This document shows, in pieces, positions 1 to 5,032 of a stretch of 5,119 nucleotides of DNA. Below the pieces are notes generated by a model that was given only the letters and a program-made list of their open reading frames with translations, searched no databases and was not told where the DNA came from. Each line of letters begins with the position of its first letter. Position 1 is the stretch's first letter. The stretch is taken from NCBI GenBank assembly GCA_910588285.1, contig CAJUQB010000181.1:1-5119 (forward strand), read 5' to 3'. This DNA comes from an uncultured Lachnospiraceae bacterium. Lineage in GTDB: Bacteria > Bacillota > Clostridia > Lachnospirales > Lachnospiraceae. The position numbers and the translations under genes were made by a program.

Positions 1-50
1 AAAAGCCAGATGCTGCTGTTGAATCATAAAGGTATTTAAAATCACTTATA

Positions 51-69
51 CTAGAGCGTGTTTGAAAAT
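51..69 (+). repeat. 19-nt motif, inverted partner at 4761-4779
   Basis: The 19 bases starting CTAGAGCGTGTTT match the reverse complement of 4761-4779 at 18 of 19 positions; the only difference is G versus A after GTTT. A shared stretch of this length is unlikely by chance in a 5-kb window. It may be the end of a dispersed element, but no complete element is visible on this side. What the motif does is unknown. Confidence 0.55.
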
Positions 70-102
70 GAAGGTTTGAAAAATAAGATTTGAAAATCGG
101 GA
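61..102. repeat. 14-bp tandem repeat, three units
   Basis: TTTGAAAA recurs exactly at 61, 75 and 89, giving three units of 14 bases that end in variable ATGAAGG-, AATAAGA- and ATCGGGA-like tails. A decayed fourth unit (ATTGAATC) begins at 103. The repeats lie beyond the 3' end of the transglycosylase gene and its terminator, in an AT-rich stretch where I see no gene. Nothing else in positions 1-113 is convincing. Confidence 0.6.
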
Positions 103-113
103 ATTGAATCAGC

Positions 114-153
114 AAATAAAAATCCCCGCCCTTTTCTGTGTGAAGGGGCGGGG
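114..153 (-). terminator. Intrinsic terminator of the lytic transglycosylase gene
   Basis: Read on the minus strand, CCCCGCCC (153-146) pairs perfectly with GGGCGGGG (131-124). After one mismatch two more pairs (UU/AA) are possible. The stem is followed at once by ATTTTTATTT. It starts seven bases after the stop codon of the transglycosylase gene and is oriented to end that transcript. Confidence 0.9.
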
Positions 154-160
154 TATGTAT

Positions 161-952
161 TTAGACGGTTTCCGTTGGCATCAACAGCTGCATCACGGCA
201 GGGGTATAGCGGATTCCCTGATAGGCCATGCTGGAGCCGGCATTTTCCTGTTCAAGTTCCTCCTTGTCACGTTCCTCCTGAAGGGAACGCATATCCAGAT
301 ATTTCTCAAGGAACTTCAGATAATCATCATAGGAAAAGATCTCATTCATTACGCTCTCAAAATAAGATTCCTCCTTCTCCTCCTGGGCGGGAACGGGAGC
401 AGTCGCAGGGGCAGTTGTCAAAGGAGAGGCTGCTGTACCTGTCGGTGCGCTGTAGGATACATTGGGAACAGCGACCTCGCCCTGAAGGAAGCCCTGCACC
501 TTGACGACATAATTCTGGGTCTCCTTGAAGGGAGGAATCCCGCCGTATTTGTCTACGTTGTTGTAGCCGGCGTTGTAGGCGGCCAGAGCATAGGATACAT
601 TGCCGTCATACCGGTTCAGCATATCAGCTAAATATTTGGCTCCGCCCATAATATTCTGGTAGGGATCATAGGCGTCGGTAACGCCAAGACTTCTGGCAGT
701 GGCAGGCATCAGCTGCATGATACCCATGGCACCGCAGCGGGAGGTGGCATCGGCCTTAAATTCCGATTCTGCCTTGGCCACAGCCTTCAGCAGATTCTCC
801 GGAACGCCGTAGGTCTCGGATGCTTCCCGGAAGATATCCTCCAAAGAGCTTGGCACCTGTAAATAAGAAGAAAAATCATTGGTGGAACCAGTACCACCGG
901 TGGTTGTGCCGGCAGAGGAAACCGTCTGGTTCTGGATGGCTTGTACCTTCAT
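161..952 (-). CDS. Lytic transglycosylase, SLT domain, no signal peptide
   Basis: This 263-residue protein has a family 1 SLT (goose-lysozyme-like) domain at about residues 35-155. Such enzymes cleave the MurNAc-GlcNAc bond of peptidoglycan and leave 1,6-anhydroMurNAc ends. The motif AESEF carries the expected catalytic Glu62, followed by GIMQLMPATA (77-86), AYNAG (125-129) and ETQNYV (144-149). No signal peptide or membrane segment is present; the N-terminus is a Ser/Thr/Gly-rich linker (about 10-30). After the domain come an Ala/Pro/Thr-rich linker (about 165-190) and an acidic, probably helical tail (190-237). The start is supported by AGGAG eight bases upstream. The gene stands alone, with its own promoter and terminator. 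Family membership is secure. How it reaches the wall is not visible; leaderless SLT proteins occur in clostridial flagellar or other secretion settings, but no such gene is in view. Confidence 0.93.
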   Translation of the reverse strand: MKVQAIQNQTVSSAGTTTGGTGSTNDFSSYLQVPSSLEDIFREASETYGVPENLLKAVAKAESEFKADATSRCGAMGIMQLMPATARSLGVTDAYDPYQNIMGGAKYLADMLNRYDGNVSYALAAYNAGYNNVDKYGGIPPFKETQNYVVKVQGFLQGEVAVPNVSYSAPTGTAASPLTTAPATAPVPAQEEKEESYFESVMNEIFSYDDYLKFLEKYLDMRSLQEERDKEELEQENAGSSMAYQGIRYTPAVMQLLMPTETV

Positions 953-990
953 CTGTCATTCTCCTGTCCTGAAATTCTATACATGAACAC

Positions 991-1020
991 AGTATATCAC
1001 AGGAGGGGAAGGATTTTCAA
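991..1020 (-). promoter_or_regulatory. Sigma-A promoter of the lytic transglycosylase gene
   Basis: On the minus strand, TTGAAA (1020-1015) and TATACT (996-991) are separated by 18 bases. Transcription would start near 984 and give a leader of about 32 nt that contains the AGGAG ribosome binding site. The DNA just upstream (1021-1039) is a run of T and A tracts, which can also fold as an 8-bp stem (TCTTTTTT/AAAAAAGA) and might act as an UP-type element. Confidence 0.75.
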
Positions 1021-1054
1021 TCTTTTTTCTTAAAAAAGAATCCTGCAAAGCGTT

Positions 1055-1090
1055 TTTGTTTCATAGGACATTTTTTTCCTATGAAACAAA
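1055..1090. repeat. Perfect 14-bp inverted repeat with T-rich loop
   Basis: TTTGTTTCATAGGA (1055-1068) is exactly mirrored by TCCTATGAAACAAA (1077-1090) around an 8-base loop, CATTTTTT. Neither strand has a T-tract after the stem, so it does not look like a terminator. It lies 35-70 bp upstream of the -35 box of the leftward promoter and two bases before the target duplication of the MITE-like element. It could be a protein-binding dyad or a remnant of another palindromic repeat. Confidence 0.7.
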
Positions 1091-1099
1091 GAAATCCGT

Positions 1100-1245
1100 G
1101 TTACTATTCACGGACCAGGGGCCGCTCATAGCAACGATTCGGGGCGATATTCCGAATTTTGCTGCGCAAATATCGCCCCTCACACAGGAATCATGTCCTC
1201 ACGGAATGCGCAGCCAGTGCGCATTCCTGACCCGTGAAAAGTAAT
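1100..1245 (+). mobile_element. MITE-like palindromic element with 8-bp target duplication
   Basis: The ends are TTACTATTCACGG (1101-1113) and CCGTGAAAAGTAA (1232-1244), inverted with one mismatch in 13. Directly outside, AAATCCGT occurs at 1092-1099 and again at 1246-1253, as expected for an 8-bp target-site duplication. Inside are GGGGCGATAT (1141-1150) pairing with ATATCGCCCC (1170-1179), and GGAATGCGCA (1203-1212) pairing with TGCGCATTCC (1218-1227). No credible coding sequence is present, so movement would need a transposase in trans. A partial inverted copy lies at 4781-4884 (94 of 104 identical, no gaps). I cannot assign the parent transposon family. Alternatively it belongs to a REP/BOX-type intergenic repeat family and the flanking repeat is fortuitous. 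Confidence 0.72.
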
Positions 1246-1283
1246 AAATCCGTCAAAAATTGAATGAAAAAACGGGAAAAAGA

Positions 1284-1315
1284 TTGAAATTTTGGGGAAG
1301 TTGATGTAATCTAAT
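1284..1315 (+). promoter_or_regulatory. Tentative promoter of azlCD
   Basis: TTGAAA (1284-1289) is followed after 17 bases by TAATCT (1307-1312), which is a poor -10 box. A better one, TCTAAT (1310-1315), lies 20 bases away, which is too far. The surroundings are AT-rich and no better candidate lies between the repeat element and azlC. If used, the transcript would start near 1320, at a small hairpin GCGTT/AACGC (1321-1325 and 1334-1338) just before the start codon. Confidence 0.35.
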
Positions 1316-1352
1316 AGGGTGCGTTCGTCTGGTAACGCGGGAATGGATCAAA

Positions 1353-2111
1353 ATGAAGGAAGATGAGAAGATGAAGCATAGCGGATATGGGAAGGCCTTT
1401 CGGGCAGCGTTTCCCTATACAATTCCGGTGCTGACCGGGTATCTGTTTATCGGGATTGCCTTTGGAGTGATGTATCAGGAAAAGGGCTATAATTTTATTT
1501 GGGCAGCGTTGATGAGCATATTGGTGTACGCAGGGAGCGGCCAGTATCTGGCAGTGAATTTTTTTGCCCCCGGCGTGAGCTTTCTTTCTGTGATTTTTAT
1601 GACCTTTATGGTGAATGTGCGCCATATTTTTTATGGCTTGTCCCTGCTGGGGCGGTTTGCAAAAATGGGTAAGCAGCGGCTGTATATGATGTTTTCCCTG
1701 ACGGATGAGACATATTCGCTGTATTTTATTACCAATGTCCCCAAAGATGTGGATGAGCATAAATTCCTGCTGGCCATTGCACTGCTGGATCAAAGCTACT
1801 GGGTGCTGGGGTCCGTCATTGGAGCGGTGGCAGGGGCGCTGATCCCCTTTCCCACCACAGGCATTGATTTTGCCATGACGGCTCTGTTCCTTGTGATCTT
1901 TGTGGAGCAGTGGCTGGGCAGCAGGAACCATATCCCTGCCCTGGCCGGGCTGGGATGCGGTCTGGTGTGCCTGCTTGTTTTCGGCAGGGATAATTTTATT
2001 CTTCCCACCATGATCTGCATCATGGCGCTGCTGCTGTCCTGCCGGAGAATCATTGAGAAAAAGGAGCAGAGCCGGGAGGATACAGAGAAGGAGGAGCGGT
2101 ATGCCAATTAG
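1353..2111 (+). CDS. azlC: AzlC-type branched-chain amino acid exporter, large subunit
   Basis: AzlC and AzlD together form an inner-membrane exporter; the B. subtilis pair confers resistance to 4-azaleucine by expelling branched-chain amino acids. The protein has 252 residues, normal for the family, and is very hydrophobic, with membrane stretches at about 21-40, 46-72, 76-98, 140-165, 170-188, 194-210 and 214-230. Family signatures are GYLFIGIAFGV (29-39), YAGSGQY (59-65), VNVRHIFYGLS (87-97), LTDETYSLY (116-124) and DFAMTALFLVIFVEQW (172-187). A charged tail follows residue 230. The first ATG has only a weak ribosome binding site. ATG at 1371 (Met7) has AAGGAAG eight bases upstream and may be the true start, giving 246 residues. 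The 3' end overlaps azlD by 11 bases, which suggests translational coupling. Substrates beyond the family's known branched-chain amino acids cannot be read from sequence. Confidence 0.93.
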   Translation: MKEDEKMKHSGYGKAFRAAFPYTIPVLTGYLFIGIAFGVMYQEKGYNFIWAALMSILVYAGSGQYLAVNFFAPGVSFLSVIFMTFMVNVRHIFYGLSLLGRFAKMGKQRLYMMFSLTDETYSLYFITNVPKDVDEHKFLLAIALLDQSYWVLGSVIGAVAGALIPFPTTGIDFAMTALFLVIFVEQWLGSRNHIPALAGLGCGLVCLLVFGRDNFILPTMICIMALLLSCRRIIEKKEQSREDTEKEERYAN

Positions 2112-2436
2112 TACAATGCGTTCCCTGTTGATTATAGTAGTGGTGGCTGCAGTTACCTTCCTCACCCGGCTGCTGCCCTTCCTGATCTTCCCCAAAGGAA
2201 AGGAGATTCCAAGGGTAATTCAATACCTGGGGCGGGTGCTTCCGCCGGCGGTCATTGGGATGCTGGTGATCTATTGCTTTAAATCCGTCCATGTGACAGC
2301 CTTTCCCTTTGGGCTGCCGGAGTTGATTGCCGGGGCAGTGGTGGTGATTCTGCATGTATGGAAGCGGAACAATCTGCTAAGTATTGGTGTGGGGACAGTG
2401 CTCTACATGACTCTGGTGCAGACTGTGTTTGTGTAA
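2101..2436 (+). CDS. azlD: AzlD-type branched-chain amino acid exporter, small subunit
   Basis: This is the 111-residue partner of AzlC, about the usual 100-110 for the family. It has three or four hydrophobic segments (about 8-30, 45-62, 72-86, 92-110). Typical features are TFLTRLLPFLIF (19-30), IQYLGRVLPPAVIGMLVIYC (40-59) and VWKRNNLLSIGVGT (86-99). I chose ATG 2101 rather than the in-frame ATG at 2053 because AAGGAGG ends six bases before it. The longer form would add 16 Arg-rich residues that are only azlC read in another frame. The start overlaps the azlC stop by 11 bases and an intrinsic terminator follows 64 bases after the stop. The two genes therefore form a tight bicistronic unit. 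No Lrp/AzlB-type regulator gene lies beside it here. Confidence 0.93.
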   Translation: MPISTMRSLLIIVVVAAVTFLTRLLPFLIFPKGKEIPRVIQYLGRVLPPAVIGMLVIYCFKSVHVTAFPFGLPELIAGAVVVILHVWKRNNLLSIGVGTVLYMTLVQTVFV

Positions 2437-2500
2437 TAATGCGTAAGAAAAAGAATATGGACAGGCCATAGCCGGAATCTGGCAATGGCAGAGGGCTTCA

Positions 2501-2525
2501 GGCTTCCGGTTGGGAGCCTTTTTTT
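2501..2525 (+). terminator. Intrinsic terminator of azlCD
   Basis: GGCTTCC (2501-2507) pairs with GGGAGCC (2512-2518), seven pairs including one G-U, around a GGTT loop. Seven T residues (2519-2525) follow. It is oriented to end the azlCD transcript. Confidence 0.88.
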
Positions 2526-2636
2526 GTGTGATATTGATAATTCCTCCGGATTTCCGATATCACAAAAAGCCCTCCGGGCGGGATCGCACTGCGGCGGAGA
2601 GGAAATATATTGCTAAAGCGATCCGCCGCAGGCGGG
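2526..2636. other. Structured noncoding gap, possible small RNA
   Basis: This GC-rich stretch between two terminators holds several inverted repeats: TGTGATAT (2527-2534) with ATATCACA (2557-2564); GGATCGC (2581-2587) with GCGATCC (2618-2624); GCGGCGGA (2591-2598) with TCCGCCGC (2622-2629); and CCGCC (2623-2627) with GGCGG (2631-2635). The last three share bases 2622-2627, so they exclude one another, as in an attenuator or switching RNA. A weak promoter (TTGATA 2534-2539, TATCAC 2558-2563) could yield an RNA of about 90 nt ending at the 2637-2662 terminator. On the minus strand GCCC-GGA-GGGC (2579-2569) followed by TTTTT is a weak terminator. I recognise no known riboswitch class and see no convincing coding frame. 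Confidence 0.35.
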
Positions 2637-2662
2637 GAATCCTGAAAAGCAGGATTCTTTTT
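2637..2662 (+). terminator. Second intrinsic terminator, ahead of the regulator promoter
   Basis: GAATCCTG (2637-2644) and CAGGATTC (2650-2657) form a perfect 8-bp stem with loop AAAAG, followed by TTTTT (2658-2662). It ends 12 bases before the -35 box of the next promoter. It either insulates the regulator operon from azlCD read-through or ends a small RNA made from the preceding gap. Confidence 0.85.
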
Positions 2663-2674
2663 CAATTTTCCCCC

Positions 2675-2703
2675 TTGACAGAAGAATGGAAAAGTCGTAT
2701 AGT
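2675..2703 (+). promoter_or_regulatory. Strong sigma-A promoter of the regulator-decarboxylase operon
   Basis: TTGACA (2675-2680) and TATAGT (2698-2703) are spaced by the ideal 17 bases. Transcription should start near 2710 and leave a leader of about 58 nt, too short for a lysine riboswitch. The start region has loose dyad symmetry, ATAGT (2699-2703) and ACTAT (2720-2724), which could be an operator for the regulator encoded next; that is only a suggestion. Confidence 0.85.
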
Positions 2704-2767
2704 GTTCCTGTTTGATACTACTATTTATGGCTGTGTGATGCAGCAATTTTATGGAAAGAGGTACAGG

Positions 2768-3505
2768 ATGGAGACAACGAATCTGGTAGAGGCGCTGACG
2801 GCCTTTGGTCTCACCCGGCAGGAGGCCCAAATCTACCTGGAGCTTCTGGAGGGCGGCAGCAGGAATGGCTATGAGGTGGCCAAGGCGGCAGGAATTTCCC
2901 GATCCAATGCATACAGCGGTCTGTCCGGGCTGGTGGAGAAGGGGGCGGCGGTCAGCGCCGAGGGAAAGACCAAGATCTACCGGCCGGTGGAGCCTGGGGA
3001 ATTTTTGGAGCATAAGCTGCGGAGCTTAAGGGAGCGGAAGGCATATCTGCTGGAGCATCTGCCCTGCCCTCGGCAGGAGACGGAGGGGTATCTGACCATT
3101 ACCGGGGATGACAATGTGACCAATAAAATGTATCATATGATGCAGCAGGCCGGCCAGCGGCTGTATCTGTCCATTGCAAGGCCGCTGCTTGCGCCCTTCA
3201 TTCCGACCCTTGCCGCACTGCTTCAGGAAGGGCGTAAGGTGGTTGTCCTCACCGACGGGCCGTTGGAGCTTCCCGGTGCACTTATTTATGTGACAGAGGA
3301 GCGGGGAGCGCAGATCGGCCTGATTACAGATTCGGCCTATGTGCTGACCGGTGAGCTGGGAAAAGGAAAGCACAGCGTCTGCCTCTATTCCGGGCAGGAG
3401 AATTTTGTCAGGGTATTTAAGGATTCCCTGCGCAATGAGATAAAGCTGATTGAGCTGACAGGAGAGACGAAGAGAAAAGAAACGAAGAGAGGAGAAACTA
3501 TATGA
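2768..3505 (+). CDS. TrmB-family transcriptional regulator
   Basis: This 245-residue protein has an N-terminal winged helix-turn-helix of the TrmB family. The section ALTAFGLTRQEAQIYLELLE (9-28) is the classic TrmB opening. A recognition helix follows around SRSNAYSGLSGLVEKG (45-60), then a wing ending in KIYRPVEP (69-76). Residues 77-100 look like a linking helix. Residues 105-232 form an alpha/beta effector domain resembling the phospholipase-D-like fold of such regulators, but I see no HKD catalytic motif, so it probably senses rather than cuts. The C-terminus (232-245) is Lys/Glu/Thr-rich. I start at ATG 2768: AGAGG lies six bases upstream, and upstream in-frame ATGs either precede the promoter or (2738) lack a ribosome binding site. 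It overlaps the decarboxylase gene by ATGA, so it probably controls that operon; the ligand is unknown. Confidence 0.88.
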   Translation: METTNLVEALTAFGLTRQEAQIYLELLEGGSRNGYEVAKAAGISRSNAYSGLSGLVEKGAAVSAEGKTKIYRPVEPGEFLEHKLRSLRERKAYLLEHLPCPRQETEGYLTITGDDNVTNKMYHMMQQAGQRLYLSIARPLLAPFIPTLAALLQEGRKVVVLTDGPLELPGALIYVTEERGAQIGLITDSAYVLTGELGKGKHSVCLYSGQENFVRVFKDSLRNEIKLIELTGETKRKETKRGETI

Positions 3506-4779
3506 AAAAGCAGCCCTTTGTAACAAATGAAAAGCTACAGGAGATCGTGAAGGAGTATCCCACGCCCTTTCATATTTACGATGAAAAGGGAATCCGTGAA
3601 AATGCCAGGGCGCTGAAGGAGGCATTTTCCTGGAACCCTGGATTCAAAGAATATTTTGCAGTAAAGGCTACGCCAAACCCGTTCCTGATGCAGATTTTGG
3701 GAGAGTGCGGCTGCGGCTGCGACTGTTCCTCTCTGACCGAGCTGATGCTGTCCAAGGCTGCTGGATTTTCCGGGGAAAATATTATGTTTTCGGCCAATGC
3801 CATGCCGGAGGAGGAATTTGCCTATGCCAACCAGCTGGGGGCAATCCTGAATCTGGATGATTTTACCCACATTGCGTTTATGGAGCGGGTGCTTGGAGGT
3901 GTGCCAAAGACCATCAGCTGCCGGTTCAACCCGGGGGGCGTATTTCAGATCAGCAATGATATTATGGATCATCCGGGCGAGGCCAAGTACGGCATGACCC
4001 GGGAACAGATCTTTGAAGCCTTCCGGATCCTGAAGTCCAAGGGGGCGGAGCGGTTCGGCATCCATGCATTTCTGGTCAGCAATACGGTGACCAATGACTA
4101 TTATCCCGCGCTGGCAAAGGTGCTGTTTGAGCTGGCAGTAGAGCTTCGGCAGGAAACGGGCGCGGACATTGCCTTTATCAATCTGTCCGGGGGGATCGGA
4201 ATTCCCTACAAGCCCCAGGAGGAGCCCAATGATATTCAGGAGATTGGCAGCAGGGTGCGCAGGGCCTATGAGGAGATTCTGGTTCCGGCGGGCATGGGGA
4301 ATGTGGCGCTGTTCACGGAGCTGGGACGCTTTATGATGGGACCCTACGGCGGCCTGGTGACCAGGGCCATCCATGAGAAGCATATCTATAAGGAATATAT
4401 TGGCTGTGATGCCTGCGCCGTGAATCTCATGCGGCCTGCCATGTACGGGGCTTATCACCACATTACGGTTATGGGCAAGGAGGAGGAGCCCTGTGACCAT
4501 ATCTATGATGTGACTGGCTCCCTCTGCGAAAACAATGATAAATTTGCCATTGACCGCAGCCTGCCTAAGATTGACATGGGAGATCTTCTCTTCATTCATG
4601 ATACCGGCGCCCACGGATTTTCCATGGGCTACAACTACAACGGTAAGCTCCGGTCTGCGGAGATTCTGCTAAAGGAGGATGGAAGCCATCAGCTGATCCG
4701 CCGGGCCGAGACGCCGAGGGATTATTTTGCCACCTTTGACTGCTTTGAGATTGGGAAGGAATTTTTAAACACGCTCTAG
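3502..4779 (+). CDS. lysA: Diaminopimelate-decarboxylase-like PLP enzyme
   Basis: This 425-residue cytosolic enzyme is a fold-type III (alanine-racemase-like) PLP decarboxylase. By family it converts meso-diaminopimelate to lysine plus CO2, the last step of lysine synthesis. Visible landmarks are YFAVKATPNP (51-60) with the Schiff-base Lys55, DCSSLTEL (74-81), GIHAFLVSN (186-194), the phosphate-binding LSGGIGIPY (228-236), ELGRFMMGPYG (273-283, matching the usual EPGR), TGSLCENNDKFAIDR (338-352, the Cys-Glu site, usually CESGD) and DTGAHGFSMGYNYNG (367-381). The CENND and GAHG variants suit a clostridial/Bacteroidetes branch usually annotated as LysA, but they leave room for another amino acid substrate. 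AGAGGAG lies eight bases before the start, which overlaps the regulator stop (ATGA), so the two are cotranscribed. The last 19 bases match the 51-69 motif, so the terminal residues may derive from a repeat. Confidence 0.85.
   Translation: MKKQPFVTNEKLQEIVKEYPTPFHIYDEKGIRENARALKEAFSWNPGFKEYFAVKATPNPFLMQILGECGCGCDCSSLTELMLSKAAGFSGENIMFSANAMPEEEFAYANQLGAILNLDDFTHIAFMERVLGGVPKTISCRFNPGGVFQISNDIMDHPGEAKYGMTREQIFEAFRILKSKGAERFGIHAFLVSNTVTNDYYPALAKVLFELAVELRQETGADIAFINLSGGIGIPYKPQEEPNDIQEIGSRVRRAYEEILVPAGMGNVALFTELGRFMMGPYGGLVTRAIHEKHIYKEYIGCDACAVNLMRPAMYGAYHHITVMGKEEEPCDHIYDVTGSLCENNDKFAIDRSLPKIDMGDLLFIHDTGAHGFSMGYNYNGKLRSAEILLKEDGSHQLIRRAETPRDYFATFDCFEIGKEFLNTL
4761..4779 (-). repeat. Inverted partner of the 51-69 motif, inside the gene end
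   Basis: Read on the minus strand these bases begin CTAGAGCGTGTTT and match 51-69 at 18 of 19 positions. They encode the last residues (FLNTL) and the TAG stop of the decarboxylase. The next repeat starts two bases further on, so two repeat boundaries meet at the gene's end. Confidence 0.55.
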
Positions 4780-4780
4780 G

Positions 4781-4884
4781 CCGTGAGAACATAATTCAGG
4801 AGTGAGGGGCGATTTTTGCGTAGCAAAATTCGGAATATCGCCCCGAATCGTTACTATGAGCGGCCCCCGGGCCGTGAATAGTAA
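4781..4884 (-). repeat. Partial inverted copy of the MITE-like element
   Basis: The reverse complement aligns without gaps to 1101-1204 with 94 of 104 identities. It keeps the TTACT end (4884) but lacks the third hairpin and the other terminal repeat, stopping at CCGTG one base after the decarboxylase stop codon. Its hairpins are GGGGCGAT (4806-4813) with ATCGCCCC (4837-4844), and TTACTAT (4851-4857) with ATAGTAA (4878-4884) enclosing CGGCCC/GGGCCG (4861-4866 and 4869-4874). No T-tract follows, so it is not a standard terminator. It is nevertheless the only strong hairpin after the operon and may protect or end the mRNA. Confidence 0.85.
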
Positions 4885-4904
4885 CCCCTTAGATTGCATG
4901 ATTC

Positions 4905-4953
4905 AAAAAAATATAAAAAAGTAGTTGACATTTATTTCATAACGTGGTAGTAT
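4905..4953 (+). promoter_or_regulatory. Upstream promoter P1 of a gene beyond the right edge
   Basis: TTGACA (4925-4930) is followed after 17 bases by TAGTAT (4948-4953); a TATAAC at 4951 would be 20 bases away. Immediately upstream, A-tracts (4905-4920) resemble an UP element. The 26 bases 4905-4930 recur at 5033-5058 with two differences. The start point would be near 4960. Confidence 0.75.
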
Positions 4954-5032
4954 AACATTCGCCGTCAGGAAACAGATGGCAGATTTTGAGAGTGAGACCA
5001 GAATCGCTTCTGGAAGAACTTAAAAAAAATTG

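Noticed and set aside
104..631. Plus-strand open frame opposite the transglycosylase gene
   Set aside because: It starts within the terminator region and runs antisense to an intact SLT domain; the translation has no recognisable features.
1056..1244. Plus-strand open frame of 62 codons across the dyad and the palindromic element
   Set aside because: It begins in a hairpin arm and consists mostly of repeat sequence. The frame is a by-product of the inverted repeats and has no ribosome binding site.
1311..2195. Long minus-strand open frame of 294 codons opposite azlC and azlD
   Set aside because: The product is rich in His, Gln, Lys and Pro with no recognisable domain, and it mirrors two well-supported membrane protein genes on the other strand.
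2510..2767. N-terminal extension of the TrmB regulator from an upstream in-frame ATG at 2510
   Set aside because: The extension would cross a terminator, a promoter and its start site. The ATG at 2768 has a proper ribosome binding site and gives the normal TrmB N-terminus.
2703..2767. Lysine riboswitch or T-box ahead of the regulator-decarboxylase operon
   Set aside because: The leader is only about 58 nt, and no T-box or lysine-riboswitch core elements or terminator are present in it.
3535..4614. Minus-strand open frame of 359 codons opposite the decarboxylase gene
   Set aside because: It is antisense to a coding sequence with clear family motifs, has a His/Gly/Leu-biased composition, and shows no domain.
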